A stretch of DNA of 64,000 bases from Codonopsis lanceolata (GCA_013146195.2 CM028378.1:39315828-39379827), one strand, 5' to 3'; positions 11,174 through 22,604 are shown, counted from the stretch's first letter. The notes: a model not told the origin generated them from the sequence alone. Numbers and translations are program-made.

Positions 11174-12314
11174 TTCAGTCGCTTCACTTCGCCACCTTGC
11201 TGCTCAACAACTGCTCGAACCACGTCTACGATAGAAATCATTCCTACCATCTTTCCATCTATGACTGGAACATGCCGTATCCGATTTTCTGCAAACACAA
11301 CAGTTATTTGTCTGTCATTCCCTTTCCGGGGTTTTTCCCTGCAGAAGTATAGAGCCGCAAACATGGTAATTTACCTGTCATCAACTGCATTGCATTGAAA
11401 ATGCTCATATCTGATGTCACCGTTATCAGCTTGTTCTGTTGACAGTAAATACTTTATTGTCAGTGTAAGATAGAGAAGCTCTCTGTTGACAGTAAATACT
11501 TTATTGTCAGTGTAAGATAGAGAAGCTTTCGTCCATCTCCATCCAGTAGACAACACTAACCTGCTCTGTCATGATCTCCCCAACTCGTGTGCATTTGGAT
11601 GAACGCTCCTGCACAATGACTTTCTGCAAATAGTCTGTATCATTTATTTCACCATAGATTATGAGATTTTATACCGAGTTCTGCTAATTACTACAGACTA
11701 CAGTAATTGATCATTCAAACCTTGCATTCTCGAAATCGCAATCAATTTTAACATGATCCTATGTCCGAATTCTTGTGTTTTCAAGCACTTGAAGGGTGAA
11801 GACAGTTGCTAATTTTGGTGCTTTATATTACTGGCAATGGTGAAACCTTAACGTATATGCCATACCTCGCTCTGTGATGATTCCTGCAATCAGCTGTTCA
11901 TTTCCTGGCTTCAGAACCACCAAAGATCCAATATTGTTTCGAGCCATCTGCAATTTCGCCATTGAATTGACCAAGTAATTGTTACTTCTCCAATGGTAAT
12001 TACACTTTTGTTTCAATTTCTTGAAATGGCGAGGCACTTACCTTTCTCACAGCATCATAGACGGTGTCATTCGTGTTGCACCAGAGCCAAGATCCAAACT
12101 TTTCTTCTCCCTTTGTCATAAGCACGTCCGCCACTGTTGTATTCTCCAATCCTTTTTGCTGCATCGTGGGGGAGACTTTTGGCATTGTATTCCCTGTTTC
12201 CTGCGGACCATACTGCGAAAATAGTTTCTTCATCTCAGCTATATGTGACTGCTGTAGGACTGGCAGCTTAAGTATTTCCTGGCAAGATTTAATTGCCCGT
12301 CCAAGAACTTGCAT
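11146..12314 (-). CDS. CBSX3: CBS domain protein CBSX3, mitochondrial (5 coding exons)
   Basis: Minus-strand exons 12314-12042, 11947-11866, 11634-11561, 11435-11375 and 11288-11146 join with conserved GT-AG sites and matching phases to 210 residues; Arabidopsis CBSX3 has about 206. Residues 1-50 form a basic leader. Then come GSWLWCNTNDTVYDAVRK and NNIGSLVVLKPG (first CBS motif), ITER-DYLQKVIVQERSSKC, and NRIRHVPVIDGKMVGMISIV followed by DVVRAVV (second CBS motif), ending in KRLNEFIKG. CBSX3 is a single CBS-pair protein that binds adenosine nucleotides, interacts with o-type thioredoxin in mitochondria and affects redox and reproductive development (family knowledge). A leader exon ending at 12406 lies upstream, separated by an intron. 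The stop codon lies inside a 48-base tandem repeat. Confidence 0.93.
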
Positions 12315-12405
12315 TTTGACCCTGAAAAGTAGAACGAGATAATAAATGCTGCAAACTCCTGGAGGTAGCGTCCATTATATTTTACTTAATAAATGAAGAA
12401 GTTAC

Positions 12406-12640
12406 CTAGTGATCAACGGTGGTTGGTACAATTAGCTCTCTGCTCTCTCCTGCTGCTGAAGATGCGGAGGAGGACGTGCTAGGGCAGCACTCTTTAATCC
12501 TAGGTGTGTTGGTGAAAGGAGAACGGAGAAAAGAGAAAGGAGTTGGAGGAAGATATCTTCCCTTAAATCAGTTGCTTGTATGGGATTTATCGGTGGGTTC
12601 TTTTCTTGATTGAGTTGGTGAAAGGAAAGCATAATAGTTA
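12406..12640 (-). other. Putative 5' UTR exon of CBSX3
   Basis: On the minus strand ...CACTAG|gtaact at 12406/12405 is a good donor, and cttttcag|GGTCAAAATG just before the ATG at 12314 is its acceptor. The upstream limit of the exon is a guess. Confidence 0.5.
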
Positions 12641-13144
12641 TTGTAATCAAGTGGGAAAGGTACCCCTGCTTTGCATTCCATTTTCGTTAATTTCGTGAGT
12701 TGAAGAAATCTTCGTCAGTAGTAAAGTATCAGTGAAATCTCAAAAGGTAGCTAATATGTTGACAAGAATATACCTAGATTGCCATGACGATCAAAGTGAA
12801 AACCTTCTGTGCTCCCATGATAACAAAGAGTTAGGGCAGTTTCTGGCAAACTAAACAACAAAGAAACGGAACCCTCTGAGCAAGTAAAATGAGATACCAG
12901 ACCTGACTTTGAAGGAAAATCAATTTAATGAATCATTATGATGGAAACCAAACATAAGTTTGTCCACAAGAGAGGTAAAGAAGCAAGCAGTGAAAGTAAG
13001 AATCTGAACCTCCACAAGTTACTTCCAAGGTATCAAACACAAACCTATTTATCCCAATCCCTCTCTCCTTTTAACACATCACCAGCATTCAACATAAGCC
13101 TAACCTGTTGTTTCATCCTGAAATAATCAACCTTTGAAGCATTT
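12641..13144. promoter_or_regulatory. Head-to-head promoter interval between CBSX3 and the proline-rich gene
   Basis: About 500 bases separate the CBSX3 leader (-) from the ATG of the proline-rich gene (+). No other gene fits here, so it likely holds both promoters. CTCTCTCC at about 13060 may be leader sequence of the plus-strand gene. Confidence 0.5.
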
Positions 13145-15412
13145 ATGGCAGAACAACGGCCTGCATTCCGCTTTCGACTGCCTTGGTCACTACAATCTGA
13201 ACCAACAGCTCCACCCCCTCGCCCTACAGTGCCAACCCAAACCGTAATTCGACCCCCCACCACCACCCAAACCCCCATCCCCCCTACTCCCACTCAAAGG
13301 CCACCCACCACCATCACCCAAACCCCAGTCCCCCCAACTCCCGCTCAGAGGCCACCCACCACTACCACCACCCAAACCCCCATTTCCCCAACTCCCACAC
13401 AAATGCCCCCCACCACCATCCAAACCCCAATCCCCACAGCTCTCGTACTGAGGCCACCCACAATCACTCAAACCCCAATTCCCCAAACTCCCACTCAAGG
13501 GCCCCCCTCTAGACCTTTAGGGTTAGCCCCAGCACAACCTCCTCCTACAGCTCAAGCAACAACTGGCATAGAGCCTCCATCCACAAGGATAAAGATTCCT
13601 GAGAACCAAACGACCCAACCTCCTAATGTAACTCAGACCCCATATGAGCCTCCTTCCCCTGCAACTCCATCTCAAAGACCACCATTCAGGCCTCCTGGTG
13701 TGGCCCAAAGCCAACCCACTTCTCCACAAGCTCAAGCACCACCAAGAACTGAGTCTCAACCCTCTTCACCGTCTCGTGTAGGCACTCAATTGCGTGTCTC
13801 TTCTCAACCAACATCGCCGTCTCCTGTCGTAACTCAATCCCGAATCTCTTCTCAACCAGCATCACCATCTCGTGTGAGCACACAGTCCAGAGTCCCTGCC
13901 CAGTCCCCATCATCCTCTCGCGTGGGCACACAATCCCGAGCCCCTTCGCAGCCTTCATCACCATCTCGTGGGACCATTCAATCACGAACCCCCTCTCAGC
14001 CCTCATCCCCATCTCGGACACAACCATCTCAAACAGGGTCCCTACCTCGATCTCCTTCTAGATTAGCCTCTCAACCTACAGGTAAAATATCCTCATCACC
14101 TTCATCTCCAGCTAAAACTTCCACCACGATACAACCAACAGAGGATTCAGCTGACCAACCCCCTTCTTCAAGAACATTGCAACAAATAGGTCCACAAACC
14201 ACTCCTACCAGCTTTGTTGATCCCAAACCGCTTGTATTTGGAAGAGAACCAGAGACAACCACACCTTCACTAGAATCACAGGAGCCCCAGCCAAATACGC
14301 AGACCACAGTTGATACTGTGTCCAACACCGACAACCCCCATAACCAAATGCCAATTGAGACGACTACTCAACCCAATGTTCTAGTACCTACAGAGGTACT
14401 TACTGGGACACAAAAATCAGATTCTACTCCAAGCAGTGCCGATCTTACGCTCCTCAATGAAAAACCTGAGGCAATCAAAGAAGCACTAGAAAGATCGACC
14501 GGTGGCATGGCGGAATATGTAGAAACAAAGGAGAAGACAGTTGCTGAGCTCATAGCTGAGATGTCAAAGTCAAAAGCACAAACCAAAGAGCCGCCAAGTT
14601 TTGCAGTTCAAACAGAACAAAAGCAGCCTGAGAAACAACTTCACACAAAGGAGAAGTATACCACTTCTATCTCTAATGGAAAACAAATCAAGAATACAAC
14701 TTCACATCCAATGGACAAAAGCCCAGTAAGTGAATCTCGCCAAAGGCCAGTTACATCCAATGGAGCACAAGTTCCACTGCAAAAAGAGATTAGGGATGAC
14801 ATTTCTAAGTTTGTCCAAAAGATGGCCACAGCCCACCCAAAGTACCCCATGGATGAAAAGCCTGTCAGCATCATGACCATCGCCGGAGAAAATAGAGGAG
14901 CATCAATGCACTTAGGTTCGGAGTCAGCCAAAAGAGAAGCGACAATTCACATCCGCAGAGGCTATAAGGTCAATCCTGATGAGAGTGGCGACATCACCAC
15001 CAACGGAGAGGAAAGCTCCAAGGGAAAAAGGCTCAATAATTCAATCACCAGAGAAGATAAGGCAACCAAAGCATATGTTAACAGCAACACTCAAGGAGTC
15101 AATAACTCAATTGTGTTCAACAGTTGCATTGCCCAAAGTAACCCTGGTGTCAATCTGACTTTCACTCGTTATCTACCGGAGCCAATCAAGTCAAATAATA
15201 AAACAGAGTCCCTCGAGGCTCACAAAGCTGAATTTAATATTACCCCAGCCCAAAAGCTTACTTACGAGCCCACAGTCAGAAGAAGGTGCCTTAGAGGCCT
15301 TTTCCTGGAACCAAGTGAATCAGACAATGATAATCCAGAAAAGCCTCAGCGTCATGGTTGCCGCTACAGCTGTGGGGAGAAAAGTAAGGAAGGCGAGATA
15401 GATGTTATTTGA
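13145..15412 (+). CDS. Proline/serine-rich low-complexity protein, function unknown
   Basis: A single uninterrupted 755-codon ORF. The start ATG at 13145 gives MAEQRPAFRFRLPW, a short hydrophobic/basic opening. Residues about 30-115 repeat a PxPTQRPPTTxTQTP unit five or six times. Residues about 203-310 repeat SQPSSPSRVGTQSR, about eight copies of an SR-like motif suited to proline-directed phosphorylation. Residues 310-700 are Gln/Thr/Lys-rich and probably disordered. The C-terminus is more conserved in style: RRRCLRGLFLEPSESD, then HGCRYSCGEKSKEGEIDVI. There is no clear signal peptide or membrane segment, so a cell-wall extensin is unlikely. Similar anonymous proline-rich plant proteins exist; I cannot assign a role. 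It is divergent from CBSX3 and convergent with the Tubby gene. Confidence 0.75.
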   Translation: MAEQRPAFRFRLPWSLQSEPTAPPPRPTVPTQTVIRPPTTTQTPIPPTPTQRPPTTITQTPVPPTPAQRPPTTTTTQTPISPTPTQMPPTTIQTPIPTALVLRPPTITQTPIPQTPTQGPPSRPLGLAPAQPPPTAQATTGIEPPSTRIKIPENQTTQPPNVTQTPYEPPSPATPSQRPPFRPPGVAQSQPTSPQAQAPPRTESQPSSPSRVGTQLRVSSQPTSPSPVVTQSRISSQPASPSRVSTQSRVPAQSPSSSRVGTQSRAPSQPSSPSRGTIQSRTPSQPSSPSRTQPSQTGSLPRSPSRLASQPTGKISSSPSSPAKTSTTIQPTEDSADQPPSSRTLQQIGPQTTPTSFVDPKPLVFGREPETTTPSLESQEPQPNTQTTVDTVSNTDNPHNQMPIETTTQPNVLVPTEVLTGTQKSDSTPSSADLTLLNEKPEAIKEALERSTGGMAEYVETKEKTVAELIAEMSKSKAQTKEPPSFAVQTEQKQPEKQLHTKEKYTTSISNGKQIKNTTSHPMDKSPVSESRQRPVTSNGAQVPLQKEIRDDISKFVQKMATAHPKYPMDEKPVSIMTIAGENRGASMHLGSESAKREATIHIRRGYKVNPDESGDITTNGEESSKGKRLNNSITREDKATKAYVNSNTQGVNNSIVFNSCIAQSNPGVNLTFTRYLPEPIKSNNKTESLEAHKAEFNITPAQKLTYEPTVRRRCLRGLFLEPSESDNDNPEKPQRHGCRYSCGEKSKEGEIDVI

Positions 15413-15924
15413 TCAAGTGTGTTACTGTAAGGTTGCAGCATAAGAGTGGAGTTCTTCCAAGTTTGCGTACATAATAATAACACTTCACATTTCACAATGA
15501 AAAAATAAGGATGTTATATCATCCATGAGATCATACTTTTTCTCATATTAATTTGGGGTTGGGAACAATTGTTCATTGTAATACAATTTGCATTCCAATA
15601 TAAGATCCAATTCGCTAAGAAATTCAGAGACACAAGCTATGAGAAATCATCATTTGAAAGTAATCTAACTTGCTGCAAAATTAGAAAATAAATAAATAAT
15701 AATAATTAAAAAAACAGAAATGTTAAAGTTACATATAACAGATATTCTACAGATAAAAATTGAGTTTGGAACTGAAGGTGCATTCTCCAGGATGATACCC
15801 ACAAAATGAACCAATACCTGCATCTGAAATGCAAGTGCATAATCTAAAGAGCTTCCATGAAAGTGAACTTATACAGCTGTTTTATCCAAAGGATAATATG
15901 GCTCAGAAGCAGATTAAGATATAG
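15413..15924. other. Convergent 3' intergenic region
   Basis: 512 bases between the stop codons of the proline-rich gene (+) and the Tubby-like gene (-), AT-rich, expected to contain both 3' UTRs. No other feature seen. Confidence 0.7.
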
Positions 15925-17732
15925 TCATTCGCATGCTGGTTTAGTGTCGAAGCTGCTTAAACAGATGGCAAAGGCTTGGAAGGCAGAGAGAGGATAGCGA
16001 TAATCCATGGTAAAAATGTCTTTCCCAATCTTTCCAAATTGCAATATCACTTTCTCTTGTTCTGCAGCTGGAATATTTTGGGATGGCTCAGCGGATGCTA
16101 CCAGTTGAAAGTTCTTAACAGAGGCCACTGTAACGCGTCCTTTGAAATTCAGGCACCAACATTGCAACTGCTCATGCCATCTAGGTGCTTTATTTTTCAA
16201 AACAAGTGGATCTCTTGTGTCAAAATTCGAATGCAGTGGTTCTCGTTCTTTTTCTTTTGGAGCTGACAAGGAGAATGTATCATCAATGCGATTCTCGAAT
16301 GTCGCTGGGGTGGGTGCAGTCCCGCCTTCCTGAACTGCTGATATAGGAATCAAATGCATGGAGCATTGCATTCGACGGGGGCCTCGTGTACGCAGAACAT
16401 TGAGCTCGTAAGATATGGTGGCCACACTGTATTTACCCACCGGTTGTCTAGTAGAAAACTTTTTTAAACTGAATTTGGAATGTAACCTACGATTCAATTG
16501 GTTGGCAGGGTTACAAGGAGGCTGACTGTCGTAAGCAACAAACTTGGTGCCAAGGAAATTGGACCTGTTTTTCAGAATTTTTCCAAATAATTCCTCAAAA
16601 TGATAAGTTCAATGAAATTAGGTGAGGAAATAGAAAAAGGAAAGAAATATCCAAATCCTAAGTATGAAAAGGAGAACATTCTTCTAATGCGAACCAACCT
16701 TAATTTTCCAACATAATTATCACTGGTTCGAGAGAAGTCATCAGCAATCAGTGATATTGAAAATTCTGTGTTTGTGGCCTTTCTGATCTTTTTGGCTGCC
16801 AGCAACAATTTGCTAGCATTCCCAGCTAGTGCTGTGATCAAACTAAAAACATCAGTATAATGTAAAATAGCAGTTGGAGGAGGCATATTATAAAGCATCT
16901 TAAATGTATTAAATTTGTAAGAGCTGGATAAGAAATAAAGTAAATCTCAAGATTGGACCCTACAAACTTATACTGCAGTAACTGCATATGATCTGAAAGA
17001 CTTAAACAACCCAGCAATTACATAAGAGAGTAAAATACTAATACTTAGCACTTGCAAGGCTTAAAAGACGCAAAGAACTAGTTATTCATGACAATTTCCG
17101 TAAATAATATGATTTTGAAGTGATGGCAAGATTCGTAGGAACTCTTACACATATTTCAAGTCATTAAGAATAGAAGATATGGTAGCATAGTTTACCAGGG
17201 CTCAGGCCTAGATACAACCGGTACGTTGAGGCAGACCTGTCCCTCTTTATAAAGCATTGAATTGGAGCATCTCTTGGTCCCGGCTGATTGAAATTCAAGA
17301 ACAAAAGTGAGCGAAATACTCTACAACACATAAAAAGTAAATGACAAGAATAAAACACGAAAAGTAATTAGAAAACACCTGCTTTAATGACATCGGAAAA
17401 GTGAGCAATCCGCATTGCTCTGGAGTCCTAACAACCTCTTTTGTTGTTTCCCTCCATGACTTGCAAACTGCAGCACAAGAAACCACGTCTCTCCGTGCAG
17501 GCCAGGAGGTTTCACTGGCTTCGACTCTGTGGACTATGTCCAGAAGCAATTCTGGGGGCAGATTAGCCCATGGGCTATCTTGAATCAAATCAGGAGGAGA
17601 TGGACATCTTTCAGGGGCAATAAGTGACCTTCCACGACCAAGCCCACGCTTTCTCTCAGCACCCTTTCTTGATTTACTCTCAATACCATCTCGAATTCCC
17701 CTAAGCTCACGAACTAAAAATTTGAGAGGCAT
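15925..17732 (-). CDS. Tubby-like F-box protein (4 coding exons)
   Basis: Minus-strand exons 17732-17379, 17283-17196, 16831-16699 and 16564-15925 join in frame (phases 0, 1, 2) to 404 residues, within the usual TULP range. The N-terminus MPLKFLVRELRGIRDGIESK is TULP-like. The F-box lies at about residues 53-110 (WANLPPELLLDIVHRVEASE, ending CAAVCKSW), followed by LTFPMSLKQPGPRD. The Tubby domain fills the rest: CFIKRDRSASTYRLYLGL, ADDFSRTSDNYVGKLRSNFL, YELNVLRTRGPRRM, and the signature ending FAICLSSFDTKPACE. F-box TULPs join SKP1 in SCF ubiquitin ligases, and the Tubby domain binds phosphoinositides at the plasma membrane. The ATG at 17732 follows an acceptor at 17753-17755, so the 5' UTR is spliced. 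Confidence 0.93.
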
Positions 17733-18439
17733 AGTTCGTGAACTAGCTCCTTCTGAAAAGGAATAAACAAGCGGTTCATAATTCTGGCTGATTTGAATCA
17801 AAGATACGTAGAAAATAAATTTGCAAAACAGTTCTACAATACATTAAGCATAGGAAAATGATAGATATACAGAAAATACAGGAAACTGGACACATTAAAG
17901 TGTTGAATATCCCACCAATGCACTGATGCCTTGATGGTTGTATTATACAACACATCAACACATTCTGTTACGGAAATGCTTGAGGATTGGAAGCACCTTC
18001 AAGCCTATTCTATATTATGTTTGCAGTATCCAGTTGCCACCACCAACTCAGAGCAATACTGCCATTTGGATAAACATATTGAAAAAGAAAAACATAAATT
18101 TAAATTTAAAAAATCAAATCAACAACCAAGGATTTAAAATAAATAACACCATAGATGACATATCTGTTTTCTGAAAGTAAAAATAAAAATGAAATTGAAA
18201 CTTAGAAGTCAATAGGGATAACATATACCATTTGGTTGTTCAGAATATTTTTCTAAATTTGGTTCTTTAAAATTTAGTGAATGTGAAATTTTCTAAATTT
18301 GTGAAACTAATCAAAACAAACACAATGACGCGAATAAAGACGAAGCAAAAAATATAAAAATTTCCCAGTCATTTTCCCGAAATTTTCCCAATAACCAAAC
18401 AAAAGAGATCGCTAGAAAATGCAGAAATCTTTCATGTAC

Positions 18440-18488
18440 CTATCGTAAGAATCCTCGTCAGAGATCCCAAGAAATCCAGAAATCAAGC
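18440..18488 (-). other. Internal 5' UTR exon of the Tubby-like gene
   Basis: On the minus strand tttacag|GCTTGATTTC begins it and CGATAG|gtacat ends it. It would splice to the acceptor just before the Tubby start codon. A first exon probably lies near 18620-18960, where GA-rich leader sequence occurs. Confidence 0.5.
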
Positions 18489-18619
18489 CTGTAAACAATG
18501 AGAAATTTTCAGATCTAAATCGCAAAAAAGAGAAACCCCGAATACCGAAAATCGTTCACGTTACGATGTTTCCTAGAGTGGCAACAAGAAACAAAACAAT
18601 GGGGTAGTTGCCTAAATAG

Positions 18620-18960
18620 AAATTCGATTAACATCGGGAAAATAAAAAATTGGGAATAAAAGACGAGAATATTGTAGAGTTATACTCAAGGGATGTGAGA
18701 GGATATATTAACCGACCATGTTCCCAATCTCTCTCTCTCTCTCTGTTTTGGAGAACTTGATACAACGATGGTAGGTATTGTTGGTGGGGAGAACCAAAGC
18801 CACCAAGCGTCACCGTTAGCGCCACCACCGGCAGCTACCACTGCCACCGATCACGTTAAGCGGTTCAGCTTTTTCTCCTGGAACTCCGAGCTCGCTCTCT
18901 CTCTCTCCCTCTCGCTCTCTCTCTCTCTCCCTCTGCGAAATCCTTTTTAAATTTGGTTTC
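18620..18960 (-). promoter_or_regulatory. Probable first exon and promoter of the Tubby-like gene
   Basis: On the minus strand this holds GA-repeat tracts (complements of CT runs at 18728-18743 and 18895-18933), typical of plant 5' leaders and core promoters. The plus-strand ORF here is low complexity and is not supported as a gene. Confidence 0.4.
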
Positions 18961-19760
18961 CCGACTTAATTTCGTCCGTTAAATTTAAGCGCGGGTGGTT
19001 TTGGAGTTTGTGCCACATGGCGCGTAACCCTGTTTCATTTCTTCTCTTTTCCTTTCTTTCCCTTTTTTTTTTTCCTGGTTTTCTAAATCCTATTCCTCAA
19101 TCCTCACCGAAACATTGACCTTTGACTTGGACGTTTCAACTCAATCAAATTGCTCCAACGAATTTTAAATAAAGTATTTTTCAAATGATTAAATTTCGTT
19201 CACCAATCATATAAAATCTTTTTTATATAAACGGCTTTTAAACACTATTATGGTAAATTAAAATTTAAATAAATCAAAATAAAGATTGTGATTAGCACAT
19301 CTTATGTTCTTAAAATTGTTTGTACGAAGAAAAAAAAACATTGATGGATGAAAATGTTACGTTTTTTTAATATATAACTACAACAATTATATACAATACT
19401 TTTCCAGATTTAATTTAATGAAAATAATTCTCATTTTTTTTCAGTTCTATCAATTTATGTTTTAGTTTTTATTCTTTTGTTAATTATTTTTCTTTGAAAA
19501 GTTCGTTCTTGTTTGAAGTATTATTAATATCACTCTACTTTCCCAAAAAAAATTAATTACAAGTTTTTAATTGAAGGTAGTGTTTTTTAAATGTAAATTA
19601 ATTTTTAACAATGATTTTCCAATTTTGATTCAATAACACTAATACTCATTTATGTTATTTCTTTCAATATAATTTTTTAAATTTTCTTCTTTTGTTAATT
19701 TTTTCTTTGAAAACTTAGTATCACTATATTTTCCCAAAAATTATATAACATACATATACG
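18961..19760. other. AT-rich intergenic sequence
   Basis: About 800 bases with long A and T runs and no ORF, repeat terminus or promoter that I can support. Confidence 0.5.
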
Positions 19761-20387
19761 TAGAGGGGTGTAAGTCAGAACCGTCGAACCACCGAACCGA
19801 ACCAAACCAAACAAACCTAGTCGGTTTGGTTCGATTGTGGTTCCAAATTGAAAAACCACTTGATTTGGTTCGTGGGTTTTGAAACTGAACCAAACAAACC
19901 TTTAATTATTTATTTATTATGATATAATATATATTATATAAATTTTGTTAAATATTTTGAGTCGTCGGATAATACAGAATGCATAATCTACTAAACCAAA
20001 CCAAATCTACACTTATTGGAGAATTTTTTTTTCTTGTTCATTGTTTGTATTTATTTGGAATTTTGAATTTGCAAGAAAAGTTTGATTGTGAGACAGTGAA
20101 CCATGAACATCCTTGTTTTATTTATAATACTTTATTTGTAAATCGTTACTTTTTATTATTTGATGCTATTTACCAATTAAAATCTTATTTGCTTCATTTT
20201 AATGTTATTTTCAATCTTGGTTAAGTTGATTAAAAAAAATTATTTGAACCACAAAACCAAACAAAACTTAAACCGATTCGGTTCAATTTAGTTCCAAACT
20301 TTATTCAGTTCAATTTGGCAAAATTTGGAACTGATGGAAATGGTTCGATTAGTTGGTTCGACCTAAACCGAATCACTTACACTTCTA
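19761..20387. mobile_element. Non-autonomous hAT element of the GGTTCGG type (copy 1)
   Basis: The left end TAGAGGGGTGTAAGT and right end ACTTACACTTCTA are inverted. Dense CCGAACCGAACC arrays sit at the left and GGTTCGGTT complements at the right. It matches the cleaner copy at 29700-30330 in order and motif. The core is AT-rich and non-coding. No clear 8-bp duplication remains. Confidence 0.7.
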
Positions 20388-21001
20388 GTAGATTGGTGTC
20401 AATTAGATGACATTATGACATTTTAATATGAATGGCTAACAATAATTAAAAATGTTTTAATATATAATTTAGTCCCCAAACTCAACAACTTTTCCTAGTT
20501 TGGTTCTTGTACTTTGACATTTCCTATTTTGGTCTTTAAACTGGACTTATGGCATGACAATTCGTCCCTCAAGTGACGGTCGTCAGTTGAGGAACTAAAA
20601 TTACATTAAATGACTAAAATACCCTTAGTAGATAGTGAGTGAGATTCAATGTTGAACTAGAAAGCTGAGTTGGATTTTTTTAGAGGGAGACTATTTTTTT
20701 GTTTTTCTCTCTTCTCGACGCTCTCTCTCTCTCTCTATTTCTCTTCTGTCTCAATTTTTTTCTCTTTTCTATTTCAATTTTTTAATTTATATTTTATTAA
20801 TTTTCTAATTCATTTCAATTTTCATTTTCTTTTTTATCATTTTCGGCTAAATTTCATTAAAAAAAACCTACTTGGTATTCAATAATCTTATGTTCCAATA
20901 ATGATAGTTTCATGTAAAATATCAACATTTTTAGTATCATATTTTTACTCATCTATATTTTCTTTAAATTCTACTAAACTTATAGAAGGAGTTTGTATAA
21001 G
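20388..21001. other. Intergenic repeat-like sequence
   Basis: Contains TTTAGTCCCCAAACTC...CTTTGACATTTCC...TTTGGTCTTTAAACT near 20470-20545, a 'fixed-phrase' type found at the ends of many plant repeats (compare 28492-28580). No gene seen. Confidence 0.4.
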
Positions 21002-21133
21002 TAGAGGTGTAAATGAGTTGGGTTAATCTCGACTCAAGTAGGTTTTACGAGGGCTTAATCTCGGCTAGGACTCAATTGAAAATTAATAAATCAAGCTCAA
21101 GCTCAATTCATATTTTTTTAATCATATCCTAAG
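21002..21133. mobile_element. Left part of an outer hAT-like element
   Basis: Begins TAGAGGTGTAAATGAGTTGG, a hAT-style terminus, followed by subterminal CTCGACTCAAG and CTCAAGCTCAAT. It is interrupted at 21134 by another hAT element. Matching GAGCTTGAGC/CTCAAGCTC words continue after 24991, but the right terminus is not clear. Confidence 0.45.
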
Positions 21134-21533
21134 TAGAGATGGCAAATGGGCAGATGTGGGGGCGGGCTCAAATGGGCGAGTAAATAAATGTTCATTTAAT
21201 TACATGGGCATAAATGGACTGACAATAAATGGGCATGGGCACTCATTTACTCATTAACATACAATTATCAAATCAATACAAAAATTACAAAATAAATCAT
21301 TTATTTTTACAAAAAATCACTAAAAAATAACAACTAATTATACTGCAACTTCCCCATACACCTCAAAAAACTTACCTTTAAATTCATTGAGCTGAAATAG
21401 AGAGATGCGGAGATACTAAAAGACTGCCTGAATTGAAAATCCTCAAATTGAATTACTATTCCTACAAAGGAAGAAGTCTGATTTTGTCAAATGTTTTCCT
21501 CAAATTGAAGTGTTGCAAATCAGGTATTTAATT

Positions 21534-21929
21534 TGTTGAGAATGAGATGGCTGGATTAACCAGGCAACAGGCCGTACGAACTATACGGGTTTTGGACAAG
21601 AAAATAGCAGCATTTGAGACTGGGCGATCGCTCAGGGTTTTGGCTGGGCGATCGCGCCAAGAAAGAAACTTCGTGCCGTGTTTTCTTTTTAATTTGAGCA
21701 ACCGCTCAACCCCACTTTTGTTGTTTTGATGCTTAATCTGTTTTTTAAACCTTTTAAGGGTTTTATGGTTTCTATTGTACTCGTATAAATAGTTGTATAC
21801 CTATAACGTTTGAATGTGTCTCTCTAATAAAATTTTGATAGTCTGTTAGCCTCAATCTCTCTTTCTTCTTTGTGATTGATCCTATTATGCTCTGTTAATT
21901 TGTTTGCTAGTCTTCCGCTGTGCACAACA
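21534..21929 (+). mobile_element. Solo LTR with perfect 5-bp target duplication
   Basis: 396 bases from TGTTGAGAATG to TGCACAACA, flanked on both sides by TAATT (21529-21533 and 21930-21934). It contains TATAAATAG near 21785 and a polyadenylation-like AATAAAAT near 21826. Two GGGCGATCGC motifs sit at about 21622 and 21648. No internal retrotransposon sequence remains, so it arose by LTR-LTR recombination. Confidence 0.85.
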
Positions 21930-22181
21930 TAATTAACTTTTTTAAAGGAACTAATAGTCGAAGATAGAGGATTATCAAAACTCAAGGAGCTTATAGTTAG
22001 TTACTGCAACAAGTTAAAGATAAACTTCAAAAGGTGATGATCCCCGACTACAAGTAAAGTGGCATGCATTAACTACGAATTGAACAATGATAGTGTGCAT
22101 AGGAATACGAAGATCTCACCAAGTTGTCTGCCGACCTCAACATGATGATTTCCTCGAGCACCTGGTAGGCAAGAACTACGA

Positions 22182-22604
22182 TCATTTTAACTGGATCTCC
22201 ATCGCTCCCAAAACGAACATTTCGTGGACCCAATTTATCTCTTTCCCCAAATTCGAAGGAAACCTTAATTCAAACTGTTTGACAAAGCACAAGAAATAAA
22301 TACAAAACAAGATGGTGTTCAAAAAACCCATAAATGACAGTATACAAATAAAAATAAATAAAATTGGGAAGAGGGATAGAGACAGTGAAAGATACAGTAC
22401 CTTGACGGAGAAACGTGGATAAGAGAGATGGAGAGAATTGTGGATTTCGTTGAATGTCCAAACGGAGGTATCATAGAAAGCACCAGTTGAGAGATGAAAA
22501 AGGGACACTGTTGTCTCGCTTGAGGAAGGAACTGACCAACTGGAGCTCAACTGCGGGAGAGCACAGAGACTTAGATTTTGGTGGGTGGCCAAGTGGGCGT
22601 CCAT
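22182..22604 (-). other. Possible captured two-exon gene fragment, unidentified
   Basis: On the minus strand an ATG at 22604 opens MDAHLATHQNLSLCALPQLS..., running to TCCGTCAAG|gtactg near 22402. A T-rich stretch follows and then tttgtcaaacag|TTTGAATT near 22281, which is a textbook intron. The second exon continues with coding-like sequence to about 22090. I do not recognise the protein. It ends 17 bases from the edge of the TIR element at 22621 and lies inside a hAT element, so capture is plausible. Confidence 0.3.

Noticed and set aside
13190..13498. Glycine/tryptophan-rich ORF on the minus strand
   Set aside because: It is the complement of the proline/threonine repeats of the real plus-strand gene.
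18768..18950. 60-codon plus-strand ORF ending in a Ser-Leu run
   Set aside because: It reads a CT repeat in the probable leader of the minus-strand Tubby-like gene.
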